Part shown: positions 1-11,535 of the stretch, piece by piece
How positions within the stretch are numbered: the first letter of the stretch is position 1
Layout: every line of letters begins with the position of its first letter
NCBI GenBank assembly: GCA_007570785.1
Contig: ML661885.1
Location: 38,248,033-38,312,032, forward strand
Length of the DNA stretch: 64,000 nucleotides
Direction of reading: 5' to 3'
Source: Antilocapra americana
Lineage: Eukaryota > Chordata > Mammalia > Artiodactyla > Antilocapridae
Notes under the pieces: generated by a model
Database searches by the model: none
Seen by the model: the letters and a program-made list of their open reading frames with translations, nothing else
What the model was told of the DNA's origin: nothing
Made by a program: the position numbers and the translations under genes

Positions 1-381
1 GGCCTGGGGGCGCGCCCCGGGTCCCGCCGCCGCGGGGCTCGGCGCGGCCTCCCGGCGGCCCCCGCCGCGCTCCCGTGGTGCACTGCTGTTTCCGGGGAGG
101 GGGCCGGGCCGCAGCCCCGAGGGGCCCTGGTGCCGCCGCCCGGCCCTGAGCGGCGCCGCGCCGCGCCTTCGTCCCGGGGTCCCGGGCGGGCGGCGCGGCC
201 GGCTGCCGCCGCCGCGGCCTTGGGTTATGAATGGAGCGGGGCGGGCCCGGCGCCGGCCTCCTGTGACAGCTGCCGGGGGAGGACGGGTGCCTGAGGGTGC
301 GGAGTGCGCGGCCCTCCCCTCTCCGCCGGAGGAAAGTTGACGCCGCCGAGGGGCCCGGCGGCGGGGAAGCCCCGGTGTCAG
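1..381 (+). other. AZIN1: AZIN1 exon 1, 5' leader (5' limit unknown)
   Basis: A good splice donor (tcag|gtagcg) follows base 381 inside the CpG island. Splicing it to the exon at 4021 gives a leader whose reading frame runs open from just after a TGA at 292-294 into the conserved upstream frame of exon 2. Two upstream ATGs are present at 227 and 231 (short frames of about 37 and 12 codons), but they may lie upstream of the real start of transcription. The exon start is unknown; only the 3' boundary is supported. Confidence 0.6.
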
Positions 382-560
382 GTAGCGAGCGAGAGGCCTT
401 TGGCCCCTTCTGGAAGCCTCGGGACTGCCGCCCCGCCCCCTGCGGCGCTGACGATTGGGCCGGGTCGCCTTCACTCACCCCGGGCCGCCTCCGGGAGCCC
501 GAGGATTAGTCACCGTGGCTTCGTTTTCCCGTCCACGCCACGACTCCTGGGCCGAGAGAG
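1..560 (+). promoter_or_regulatory. AZIN1: CpG-island promoter region of AZIN1 (cut by window edge)
   Basis: The first ~560 bases are extremely G+C rich and full of CpG, then composition drops sharply to an AT-rich intron. The island lies directly upstream of and over the non-coding first exon of AZIN1, as for a TATA-less housekeeping promoter. No TATA box was seen. The transcription start cannot be fixed from sequence alone, and the left part of the island is outside the window. Confidence 0.8.
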
Positions 561-624
561 GGAGAGCGGTAGGCTTGGGTGGCTTACCGAGTACTATTTT
601 GGCCGTTAACGGTAATGTTTCGGT

Positions 625-830
625 ACTTCCCTGGTGGCTCAGACGGGTAAAGAATCTGCCTTGCAATGCAGGGAACCCAGGTTCGATCCCTGGGTCGGGA
701 AGATCCCTTGGAGAAGGAAATGGCAACCCACTCTAGTATTCTTCCCTGGAGAATCCCCATGGACAGAGGAGCCTGGAGGGCTACAGTCCATGGGGTCGCA
801 CAGAGTCGGACACGCCTGGGCGACTAATAA
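625..830 (+). mobile_element. Bov-tA SINE
   Basis: Near full-length ruminant tRNA-derived SINE in sense orientation: the usual start (cttccctggtggctcag), the box-B-like ggttcgatccctgggtcggg, and the tail unit ending in gagtcggacacg. Present in intron 1. Confidence 0.93.
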
Positions 831-1599
831 TTTCCACCAACGGTGGTGTCTTAACAACCTTACCCAGAGTATATCCTAAACGGGTGTTTCTTAGGCTAAG
901 CTACTGGTTCGGCAACCTGAAAAGGTTGGGCACGCTGTTAACGGCAGATTTAACTGGATTTTTGTGGTTGCATCGTGGGCACATTGTGTCCTGTCGTGTT
1001 CCCACCCTTGAGCCTCCTGCTTGTGGATGGGAACCTGAAGGCTCAAGGGAGAGAGTCGATATGTAATGAGGAAAGGTGGTTGTAGATGAGCCTGGCATAA
1101 ATACGGCGAATGACTATAGGGCAGAGCCCTAACAACCGTTTGATTTCTTTTAGAAATATAGGAGAGTGCAGATACTGGTTATGAAGGCAAATAAGCCCTG
1201 AAGAGTTAGTGGGAAAGATATAGGCTCCTGATGGTCATAGGTGATAATGGAAGGTACCGTAATCAAGTAATCGATGCTGTCCCTCTTGCCGCTCAGGTTT
1301 AATGTACACGTTTTCAAACATATAGGGAGTGAAAGAACTGTGCCCTCACCTGGGTTCAGTAATCAATTAACATTTTGTTTTACTTGTAATTGCTCTATCC
1401 ATTCATCAGTCTTTATTCTATGTATTTCAAAGTAAGTTGGAGACACCAGAACACTTTACCCCTCCAACTTTAGTATGCACATATCATTAGTCTAAGTATT
1501 TCTTAAAAATTGGGTAAAATTTACACAACAGCAAAATGCAGACGTCTTGAATATACCATTTGACGAATTTTGACAAAAATACAGCTGTGTAATCAAAGA

Positions 1600-2340
1600 T
1601 GAGAAGAGTGCTATCAAACCCAAAAACTTCTCCTTTGCCCCTTCAAGCTCCATCTCTCATTACCCACAAAGGCAGTCACTGTTCTTTTTATTAACCATAG
1701 ATTACTTATTACAGAAGTCTATTCTAGAACTTCCATATAAATAAAACCATATGTATTTTGTAAAAGGCTTCATTAACTCAGAATGTTTTGATACTCATCT
1801 ATGGTGCACTCATCAGTAAATTGTTCCTTTTAACTGCTGAATAGTAGTCCGTTAAATGAATACCTTGCTTGACTCTTTTTCTTTAAACTACGTTATTTTG
1901 AAATAATTTGTGGAAAAGTTACAAAGTTAATACAGAGTTATTACTTCATACTTCTCACTTAGTTTATCTTATAAGATGTGGTACATTTGTTGAAATTAAG
2001 AAACTGACTTTGATACATTACTGCCACCTAAACTCCAGATTTTCTTTGGATTTCACCAGTTTTTAATGTCCGTTTTGTCTAGGGGCCAATCTAAGGTGCC
2101 ACATTGCATTCAGTTGTCATGTCTTTGATAGTCTAGAGAAGCGCCAGACAGATACCCAATAAAATGTCCCCCATTTGGATTTGTTTGATAATTTTTCTCA
2201 TTATTAGGCTGGGGTTTTGGAGTTTGGGAAAGAATACCAAAGTCATTGGTAAAGGCAATGTAAGGTGAGAAATACTGATTAACTTTGGGGTATTAAGTTT
2301 CTGGGTAGGTGCTGTCAATGTGATGGGATGGGTTTGGTGG
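1600..2340 (-). mobile_element. Old L1 (L1M-type) remnant, antisense
   Basis: Diverged sequence resembling the 3' part of old mammalian L1 elements read in reverse, including the phrases tgaatagtagtccgtt and ccacattgcattcagttgtcatgtct. No reading frame survives. The subfamily and exact ends are uncertain. Confidence 0.55.
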
Positions 2341-4020
2341 TCTTTATTGGTCAGCTTCTGACTCAGTTAATTCTAGTTCTCCCTGTGCTATTTGCCGAGA
2401 TAGTGTAGCAAGGGACGTTCTCTTCAAACAGTTAAGGGCTTTGATTGCAGAGTTGTACATGCTCCAACTGACATAAAGACCACTGTAAATGAGGAAAATT
2501 TAGCTTTCCCTGTATCTTCTCTCCCCCCTCCTCATGTTTTTATTTAACGTCCTCTTACGGTTAATCGTGATTGTACCAATGAACATTCTGTTTATCCTGT
2601 AAGTAAATGAACCTGTGCCCCCTTTATTTATATTAAAATGTGCCTTTCGAAGTTCAGAGCCTTCATTTCCTACTAGTATCTTTTCTGTTAGGTGGAAATG
2701 TTTTAGAGATACTACTGAAGAACATTCATGAATGTCTGGGGTTTAATATCATTCACATTTCACAGCACTGCTCTTCAGTTGCACTGAACAACAAAATAGC
2801 TACTGATAATATGGGGGGAGGGGATATCTCAGCTAGGATAATTATCCTATTCCTAAGAATAGTTGAGAATAAACTCTTTCTCTGTCTCCAGTGGGGATGG
2901 CTTTTAATTTACTTAAATTACGTTGGTTTGGGGAGAATTGGGACCTTTGTTTTGGAGTATTTAGTTGGAATCTAATGTGATGTTAATAGTCACTGTTGCA
3001 TGTTGATATGGATTCTTTTCTGATTATCCAAGAAGTGTCATTGAGTATGAGATCAGGATACCCCTAGTAGATTGAAAGAACACTTTACCTCCTCCAGGGG
3101 TGCCTCTATCCTGGCTGAGATATGAGATATGCTGAAGGTGTTTCTAGAGTGCTTCTGAAATCTCGGATTCTTGTGATTCCTACATGTCATCATTTTTCTG
3201 GTTTCCTTCTTACCCCCGTCTTCTAGCAAATACTGTCAGGTTGTATTACTTTAGAATAGCAATCACTGAAGTACAAATAGAAGTGTAGGTGTAGTTGTTT
3301 AGGTTAGAGGTGATAAGTTTATTCAGTCAAATCTCACTTAGCATTTTGTAGAGTGCCAAGCATGTTTACATTCATATGTTGTTCCTAGTGATAGTAGAGT
3401 GACTTACATGTAGATAGGTTAGGAATGAGGAGGAGGTAAACCTCTGTTACTTGTCAGATATGTAAGGCAGGTCTCAAAAGTTATTTCACATGTATACATA
3501 GTGTATTAGCTAAGTCACAAAAAAATGTTTTCTTTTTGATATGTAGTAGGATTTTATACCTAAGCAAAGAAAAACTTGGAATTTGGAGAGTAAAGGAAAG
3601 GTTCTGGATAGTTTCAGATTATTAGTTACACATACAAAATCTTGCGTACATGTTAGGTTAGAGTGCACTTGTAACATTTAAACATTTTAGGCCACTTAGA
3701 AATTTGGGTTTTGGAGTAAGTAAAAGCAAAAAAATTGGGTGAAGCCTGGAAACTGAGTGAGGTAAATAGAGCAACTTGGTAAGGTGACCGTGACCTCAAA
3801 TTCTGTCACTTTTGTATTCTAGCAGCTTGGGATGCTTCCTATATAAAAACAGTATTTGATACCTTGATAAACCCTTTGAAAACATCATTTTGAATAATGT
3901 GCTTTAATGAAACACTTCAAACTAAAACTTCTTCCTGAACTTAATCTTTACATCAACTTAACCTTCTTGAAGCACAACCAAGCATCTTTTAACATATGAC
4001 TTTTTTATTTTCTTCTCTAG

Positions 4021-4125
4021 GGCGAACTTTCTGACCAAGTATACAACTACCCAGAGGGCCTAGGAGAAGTGCTGTATAGAGAACAGTTCGACTTCAACGC
4101 TGAGCCACCTTGGGAACCTAGCTGA
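4021..4125 (+). CDS. Upstream conserved coding region (uCC) of AZIN1, exon 2 part
   Basis: What is seen: from the start of exon 2 a frame of 34 codons runs open to TGA at 4123-4125. It ends Glu-Pro-Pro-Trp-Glu-Pro-Ser-stop, with the Pro-Pro-Trp codons at 4105-4113. The frame continues back into exon 1 as far as a TGA at 292-294 and has no AUG. What is known: vertebrate AZIN1 leaders carry such a non-AUG-initiated uORF. High polyamine slows elongation at its PPW motif, queued ribosomes raise initiation at the weak uORF start, and the main AZIN1 frame is repressed, giving negative feedback on polyamine supply. What is inferred: this copy is functional, because the frame and the PPW end are intact. 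The start codon is unresolved; in-frame near-cognates are TTG 337-339 and ACG 340-342. With TTG the peptide would be 49 residues. Confidence 0.8.
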   Translation, partial: GELSDQVYNYPEGLGEVLYREQFDFNAEPPWEPS

Positions 4126-4158
4126 TGATAGGGGGGTTCCATCTCCTAACTTGTCCAT
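4125..4158 (+). CDS. Second uORF, overlapping the uCC stop (5' part in exon 2)
   Basis: An ATG at 4125-4127 shares its A with the uCC stop (TGATG). The frame is 11 codons plus one base in exon 2, then continues through the splice into exon 3 and stops at TAA 17053-17055, 16 codons in total. The arrangement would allow termination-reinitiation coupling after uCC translation. No conservation data are available here, so function is inference. Confidence 0.45.
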
Positions 4159-4282
4159 GTAAGTATTTTCACATCTGTGCAGAGGGTGAGGGAGGGTCTT
4201 GTAAAATAGAAGTAAAGGAGAGTTTTTGCTCAGTCTTTTCAAAACTCTATAAATTGTATTTACTACCTACTCCCTCCCCCAC

Positions 4283-4402
4283 TATTTTTGGGCCATACAT
4301 TGCAGCTTGTGCCATATCCATTCCCCTGACAAGGGGTTGAACCCAGGCCATGCCAGTGAGAAAGCCTGGAATTTTAACCACTAGGCCACCAAGGAACTTC
4401 CC
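4283..4402 (-). mobile_element. CHR-type SINE fragment, antisense
   Basis: Shows the reverse-oriented CHR pattern: a run like ttcccctgacaaggggttgaaccca, then ttttaaccactaggccacc and an ending like aaggaacttccc. These are tRNA-Glu-derived SINEs of cetartiodactyls. Diverged. Confidence 0.75.
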
Positions 4403-5289
4403 TACTTACCCATATAGTTGATTCAGTTATGCACATTATTACTATGTTTAAGTACATACTGTAGGCTGAATTTCAGGAAATCTTATTAGTCCAGATTTTA
4501 ATGTAAGTTGGAGAGATTTTATTTATTTTTCATTAAATGTGGGTAGTAACTTATCACATCATTCAACCATTGAACTTGGTAGATTCAAGTATTTGGGCTT
4601 AGGTCAGAAAAAAAAAGTTTATTTTTAAATAGAATAGTAAAAAACTCTACTCTCCATTCCACTCACCAGAGCACTATCTAGAGCATTGCATTTAAGAGGT
4701 GAATCTTAATTCTTGTTTTCTGGTTATGAGGATCTTGCCAGATACAGTGTGATTTCTAGAGATTTTGTTTTTCACAAAATGACTGTATAATACTCACCTA
4801 GTGGAAAAACTGGTTGTTTTCAAAGGTCTTACTGAGAGATGATGATGCATGCTTAGCTCCCAACATATTGCCTTCCCAAGAGATTTTTAAGGATAGTTTT
4901 TGACTTTGCTTACTTGATTTTCTGTGTATGGATTTAACTTTGAATTAAACCGCTGTGCAGAATGCAGTTTCATAGTAAAGTGTTGGAATTTGTGCTGCTA
5001 AATTTGTGTGGGTCATCAAAATTGTTTTATCATTTATAGAGTTTTTTAGCTGTTGAAATTTGGGTTTGGGTTTTGAGATTTGGGTGTTTTAAAGTGAGCT
5101 AGAGAACCTGGAGGGAGTAACATAAGAAAATTTCAAGAAAGAGATCTAATTGGATAAAGTATGTTAAACCTTTTCAACACATTTACTGTTAACTTCAAGT
5201 TACAATTTTAGATTTTTTTTTTTTTAAGTCTTAAAGAGATAGAAAAATGATTTCTGAAAGGTTCTACTGACTTAAAATCCAGATTTGGG

Positions 5290-5370
5290 GATTTCCCATA
5301 CTGGTCTTTTCCTAGCTGTGTGAATTTGAGCATATTGCTTATTTTTTAAATCACAGCTGAGAAAATTGAA
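5290..5370 (+). repeat. Possible MIR fragment
   Basis: Contains a MIR-core-like run (tagctgtgtgaatttgagcatattgctt) followed by an A-rich part resembling the count-of-transcripts tail of MIR. Short and diverged. Confidence 0.35.
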
Positions 5371-8300
5371 CTGGAACAGTTCCTTTAACCCTAAATAGGT
5401 TGATTTCTTTTGAGTATTTTAATCATGCTCTATTAATGCAGTGTCGTCCTTGGAACATTAGCATAACCTAGAAAAGAACTGCAGACACTGGATTCCACCC
5501 AGACCTGAATCAGAAATATGCATTTTAACCAAGTGGCTTGTATGCATATTAAAGAGAAGTATAGTTGTCACCAATTCAGTTCCAAGCCAGTTAGTTCTTA
5601 CATTTTATTAGTCATCTATTCTACTTCCAGTGTATCTGATGTTTTCTCCTAAGTTGGTTTGGAGATTTAAAACTTTTCTGGGTGGGGCGTAGTTGATTCC
5701 ATAGTCAGAAGTAGATTCTAAGGTGGAAATTTCATAGCAAGCTTCTTGTTTAAAGCAAGACCATATTAAAGGATGATTTCTTTTATTTCAAGTCTCTTTA
5801 ATGAAAACTTAACTTTGCATTATATGTCATATTTCTAGAGGTATTTCCTCTTAGACTTGAGAAACCAACGTCAGTGAGCTCATACTTTGATAAATGATTC
5901 TGCCAGCTTAAGGAAAAGTCTGTAGGGTAATTAATACTGTAGAACTCAGAAAATCTGTAATTTCCTCCTCTTTTGTGTGTGGAGGTATTGTGTTTATAGG
6001 CACAGATAGAAAATGCTGACTGTTCAAAAGATTAAAAAAAATTTATAGCTTCCTTGATATGACCTAACTTGATTTAAGAACAAAAAGTTGACCTGAATCT
6101 GAGCTGAATTTGAAGCTATTTTTATTTTGACTTATCCCATTTAGTGCTAATATTCCTGAATTTTGATGCAGAAATATTCTGATAAGCATGTTGACTCATA
6201 GCCTCATGGAGACTGTTAAATAATATATTAGAAGTATATAGACTAAATTGCTATTGAAGTCAGAGCTATCTATCCCCAAAGATTTCTTGACTGGAATTAG
6301 TAAAGATGGCAAGAGAAATTTCACATTACAGAAATGTCCTTAGATATCAGTAGCAGTTAGCAGTACTAGACATTGAAATCCTGAGATTTTTCCTGTGGAG
6401 CAACAATACTATTTGAAAAATTTTAAGTCATTCAAGACTTAACACATTGGCCTTCATAGAAAACAGTTGGCACATAGCACAGCAAAATATATAGTTAAAT
6501 AAGTTCTATTTGAACCACATTATACTCCCAGTATACCAGTAGGATTTATGTGCAGGTGATCTAACCTCTAGGATTGACTTTTAGAGTTAGGTTTTCAAAT
6601 CAGATAATCATCTGAATTTTTAGATAGTCATTAAGTATCTAGAAACTTTATAAATTGCTTACATAGTAAAGTTTTTTCTTGTGAATACGTGTGTGGTATT
6701 ATGTGTGAGCACTGTAAAGATATCTTAATAAATGCTTAACCAGTATCTCTGATTAATGAAGGGCTCACATTGTAGAAAAACTTTTGCGTGCCTTCTAAAT
6801 TTTTTAGACTCAATGCTGCAGTAGTTTTTTTCATTGGGCTAGATTTTTCAAGTTACTTTAGCTAGAGCTCCAATTATGATTAATAGATAAGCCCAATGCA
6901 AAAATTCTAAAGACTGTTTCAGAAAACCAAATTCTCCTAACCAACTGCTTCTATTAGCAGATCTAATGATGAAGTCAGATTAATTGTTAGTATATTCCTT
7001 TTAATGTTTGTTCCTATTGATAAGAATGGAAAAAGGATTCGATTAATTGATTTATCTAAATGGAGTCTTAAAAATTTTAAATATTCATGTTCTCTCCTGT
7101 TAGTAGCTGCATGCTTTAAAAGGGGCTGCCTTACCTAGGTTGAAATTATTTTAATTAAGGACATAAAATGTTCTTTATGAATTTACTGCGTGGAGCTATT
7201 CCTTTGTGTTTTACTTTTGTCAGTAGGAAGGGCAGGTTTTTGGCTCTTTATGGAGAATAGTTAGGGTAATTTAAAGATTCTGTGATGCAGGTAGATTCAG
7301 AATTTTTATTAATGATTGTTGATAGTCATTGATCACAGTGATGAATAAAGCTATCATTGAAACACACTAGTTTAGGGACTAGTTTTTAAAGTATGTGTAT
7401 CACCTTGGCATGCAAAGAGCAGTATTCAGTGGTGCCTCGCTGCCTGTGTAAAGTAGTACCAAAAAGAAGAAGCATTCTGTATAAGCCTAATGGGAATAAT
7501 AGCCTGTTACTGGATAAAACAGGGTTTGGAGGACATGGTACTCTTTCTTTAGGCAAATTAAGACTTTCCTGGGAGGGACAAATAGAGTAGCAGGCAATGT
7601 AGATCATTCTTAAAGGATAATAAAATGGTTCTTGCATTTATTACAGAAGATAGTTGAGCTGAGAAAATTTAAGTCACTACCAATCTGTGTATTCCATTAC
7701 ATTCTCTTTAGTCTTAATTTCAGAGTTTTTGAATTTGGGGTTCTTTGCCCTGAAAAAAAGCATTTTTGAGATACTTAATTCTTCTGATTAGGAGTAAATA
7801 AGATATTATGTAAACTGTGTCTTATAAACTATAAAATCTAGGTAAATTGTAGGCTGCTTTTAGGCTGGCCAGTTGTTCAGACCAGCATAAGGAGGCTGTT
7901 GCAAGTGAAATGCTCTCACCTACCAGAAAACACAGATCCTTTTGTCCTTCCCCTCCATTCCAGGGTCATCTATGCACACTTAATTAAGCAATTTGTCACA
8001 AGCTAACTGAAACAGCGATTTGGCCATCCTTTTTTCTAATCCAGTGAATAATGTGAAGAACATTGTGGCATGAATAGAAAATACTTGTACAGCATGCTGA
8101 GTTGCGAAGGATTAGGCTGATGATGTTCAGTCTGCCTAAACCATACCCAGCCATCACAAGGTCTTCAATGCCTGTATCTGAGTGAGTTGTAGCAGGAGCC
8201 AAGATGATAAACTCTTTTGGAATGCTCTGCTCTAAACTTTTCCCACCTTTATTATCTTATGTAAGCATGCATTTCATTTCTCTAGGATTTACTTGGTGTG

Positions 8301-8762
8301 GAGTTTTGACTTGTTTTTCCTTTACTGTCTAGTTTTGTAAACTTGTGAATTGAATTCAGTTGTTCAGGTGCTTGCTGCATTTGAGTGCTTGGGAACTATA
8401 TATGACTAATGGCTATTGTTGTGGACAGTGGCAGAGCGGTCATCACAGAGAGTTCTATTGGGCAACATCACTCTAGGATAATTTCACCATGAATGTGAGT
8501 AGTGTTAGTCGTATTAATCTTAAAATATCTATTAATAAGAATCATAGGAATTACACACTCTCATCTTTATCCTTAGATTTGTCTAGTAAAAAGCTGTTCC
8601 TCAACTGTAGAGGGTTTTCAGTCTTATATTCTTATTGAAGAATTCTTCCATTGCCCAGCATGTTTTTAAACTCAAACTCCCTGCTGTCTTCATGTGCTCA
8701 TCAAACTGAAATTAATATTCAGCTTACATTAAATAAATGACTATGGGTTATTTTTGATCTGT

Positions 8763-8874
8763 TTCTTTTTTGACTACACTTTTCTTGGGAGATCTTTGTT
8801 CCCTAACCAGGGATCGAACCCATGGCCTCTGCAGTAGAAACAGTCTTAAACACTGGACTGCCAGGAAATTCCCT
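8763..8874 (-). mobile_element. CHR-type SINE, antisense
   Basis: Contains the reverse CHR signature ttccctaaccagggatcgaaccc, an interrupted cttaaacactggactgcc, and ends in aggaaattccc. Confidence 0.85.
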
Positions 8875-9136
8875 ATCTCTTGCTTTTTATTACAAAGATC
8901 CTTCAGTGCCCAGTTGGTAAAGAGCTGCTAAATCATTATAGTCTCTTCATAGCTCATTATCTGGGTTCAGTATGATTGCCATGTAATATTTGATATGACC
9001 AAAAGCAGGATAGGATGGCCTAGTATGTTCAACATGGCCACTAACAGCAAACTAAAACTCAAAAGTGAGATTTGCTATCCTAAGTTCTGGAAGAGCTCCT
9101 ATAGGTCAATCAGAAAAAGTGAAAAATAAAAAAGAC

Positions 9137-9155
9137 CAACACACACACACACAGA
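9137..9155 (+). repeat. Short (CA)n microsatellite
   Basis: About nine CA units in intron 2. Confidence 0.85.
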
Positions 9156-9340
9156 GAATAGGAAAATGAGCAAAAGGCTTAAAAACAGTTTTTCTCTAAC
9201 AGAATAGCAGTTTCACTCCTACATGGCCCTAGACTGCAGCACCTAGACCTAAACTGCCAGTCGGTAAGATGGCTCTTGTGGCAGAACATTAGGTGGCACC
9301 CTGCTTGGCTGTTAATTTGTAGACAGCTAGTTTGCAGACC

Positions 9341-9513
9341 ACTTTTTTTTTTTTTTTTGACATTTATTTGTTTTGTTGTGCTGAGTCTTAGTTGCAGCAG
9401 GCAAGATCTTTCAGTTGCATCCTGTGGGATCTAGTTCCCTGACAAGGATTGAACTTGGATGCCCTGCTTTGGGAGCACAGAGTCTTAACCGTTGGATCAC
9501 CGGGGATGTCCTG
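9341..9513 (-). mobile_element. CHR-type SINE with poly-T, antisense
   Basis: Begins with a T run (the poly-A tail of the minus-strand element), then gtgctgagtcttagttgcag, ttccctgacaaggattgaac and cttaaccgttggatcacc. A diverged CHR element. Confidence 0.85.
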
Positions 9514-10920
9514 TGGACCATAATTTGAGTAATGCTCTCCTTGGGTACATAAATAATAGCAAGAGATTATACGGTGTTTATAAACAATATGGCCCATAGA
9601 TCCTGTTGTACATCTATAAAGAGTAGTGCACAGCAGTAACGGACTCCAGTCTTGTCTGTCTGTGGGGGGAACTGAAACTTAAAAGTTGAACAAAAGGAGT
9701 TATAGTAGGAAAACAACAGTGAGACCATGCATGGTTCAAAACCAATAAAGTCAATGTTTTAAGGGCATATAGGGGAATAAAAAGATTAAATAACAGGGGA
9801 ATGATGATTAAGAAAGTCTGAACATGTTTATTCTAGAGGGGATGCAACCACAACCACGCAGCAATGATGTGCAGGGGCTTCTGAGGTCTTCAGTCCTCTT
9901 TACCTGGTGTGTAGTGCAGTAATTGTAATGCACACGAGCTTTGTATAACAGAAGTAAGTTTTCCTCTTGGTGAGGTGGTAGTGAGATCTGCCCTTGGGTA
10001 CTCAAAACAGTAGTTCAGTGCATTTGTTTAAAAGGTGTTTCCCTGTGCCGTACCAGGAAAACTAGAAAGCTTGGAATTAACATGATTATGTATTTGGTGC
10101 TGTTCATGTTGCCTTACAATAGTTATCTGCAGTGCTACTACATTTTAATTACCGTAAGGATTTACATAGTTGACGTCTGTGCAGGTACATGCTTGCTCTA
10201 GAAAAAAATTTAGTCTTCACGTCTAGTAGTCAAGACACTTCTTTTGGTTAAGGGAGCTTAGTCTTGTCAATTAATCACTTGCAATAGTGTATTGGTGTGA
10301 AATTCCTTTCTCATTAAGATGTATTTTAGAATTTAATGTGTAGCATTTTGCATTGAGCAGCCTTTACCTGAGCACTTGAAACTTAGCCTGTTGGGCTCAT
10401 TTCCTTTAGGATTTGTGTGCCACCTCCCCCTTTATATATTTCCTGGTCGTTCTTGTTCTTGGTTTGTTTGGGTTTTTTTTTCCCCTAAGTAATTCTTCAG
10501 CAGTCACCTTAGTGTTCTAACTCTAAAGTTTTTTTCAACCTTATCACCTGAAAAAGAAACTAAAGGGTATTTATTGCCATTATTGGCTCTCCTCTTACTG
10601 TCAATGAAAGCAACCCCATCTTGATTATCCTACGTACTCAAAGTAGGCTGTTACTATCCATCACTTTTTTTTTTTTAATCCATCACTTATTTTTGACCCA
10701 GCATGGAAAATTTTTTATATGGTCTTATGATCACACAAATTTATTGGCACTTCTTACCTACCAGTTCTGGTTTGTGGCTTCCTGGAGGCCTGCTCCAGAC
10801 CTCATGTTTTTAGTGCCAATGTCATCCTTCTGCTCTTGTGACCAGTTGTTTCTAAAGGTATTCTGTGTGGTAAGTAACATTTTTTTGTGGGATGTAGAAG
10901 GCAAAGGTGGTTTTTGACAG

Positions 10921-11021
10921 CATTTTTTTTGGGGGGGGGGCATGAAAGATCTTGATTCCTTGACTAGGGTTGGAATCTGCGCTCCCTGCAGTCTCAGCTA
11001 GTGGGCCACCAGGGAAGTCCT
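10921..11021 (-). mobile_element. CHR-type SINE fragment, antisense
   Basis: T and G runs, then ttccttgactagggttggaat and a strong end gggccaccagggaagtcct, the reverse of the usual CHR start aggacttccctggtggccc. Confidence 0.8.
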
Positions 11022-11221
11022 GCATTGTATCTAGTTTTAGAGCTGTGTGAGCTGAGTAAGTCATCAAAAAGGTAGAAATAGCCTTAGGCTTCTCCAGAGT
11101 AATAGTAGTATAAATTTCAAAATATCTTATGTTCTCATTTTTAAAGAGTAAAACTGCTTTTAGAAAACTGGTGATGAGTTAAGGTTGGGTTTCCTGCTTA
11201 GATGTTTCTGAAACAGTACTC

Positions 11222-11535
11222 TCAACTTTTCAGCTCTCCCTGTTCTACTTCCAGGGAGGTCTTCACTTCAGAAATCCGAGACTCATATTCATCCAGCTTG
11301 GTGTCAAGTGGGCTGTTGCTGCCAGAATTATCTTGTGATTGTTTGAGAGATGTATCAGTTTCTTCTGAAGTACAATCAACTGTAGAAGCCTTTGTAGCAG
11401 GTGTGTAACAAAGCACGTGCCCAGCTGCTGCAGACACTCCTCTTGGAGCTTCCCTCTGGATGACATGAGGACTCATGACCTCATGAAGGCTCCAGGGAGC
11501 AGTGTGGTTCCTGGGAGCCTTTTCTTTGCTTGGCA
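11222..11535 (-). other. Antisense coding-like segment, product unknown
   Basis: On the minus strand an open frame runs about 104 codons from near 11535 to a stop at 11222, with an internal ATG at 11474-11476. The translation is not low-complexity: it has a Ser/Thr/Asn/Gln-rich middle (TSEETDTSLKQSQDNSGSNS) followed by a charged, heptad-like helix (LDEYESRISEVKTSLEVEQ). It is preceded on the minus strand by tacattttttag, which looks like a splice acceptor. It could be a fragment of a processed pseudogene, an antisense exon or a chance frame. I do not recognise the family and see no continuation. Confidence 0.35.

Larger units (their letters stand above)
382..4020 (+). other. AZIN1: AZIN1 intron 1
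   Basis: Runs from a GT donor in the CpG island to a pyrimidine-rich acceptor (ttcttctctag) before 4021. It holds the end of the CpG island, one Bov-tA SINE and an old antisense L1 remnant. No coding exon was found in it. Confidence 0.7.
4021..4158 (+). other. AZIN1: AZIN1 exon 2, 5' leader
   Basis: Bounded by a strong acceptor (ttattttcttctctag) and a consensus donor (ccat|gtaagt). It is entirely 5'UTR for the main protein, but carries the 3' part and stop of the conserved upstream coding region and an ATG that overlaps that stop. It splices to exon 3 at 17039. Confidence 0.85.

Noticed and set aside
454..611. ATT at 454-456 in good context as the uCC start
   Set aside because: It lies downstream of the 381 donor, and no nearby GT donor (568, 578, 590, 611) would join it in frame to exon 2.
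625..830. tRNA gene suggested by box-B-like ggttcgatccc
   Set aside because: It belongs to a tRNA-derived SINE. The same sequence recurs in many Bov-tA and CHR copies and has no full cloverleaf.
7996..8202. 68-codon minus-strand frame in intron 2 with hydrophobic stretches
   Set aside because: I considered a membrane-protein pseudogene, but no family was recognised and composition is close to what AT-rich sequence gives.
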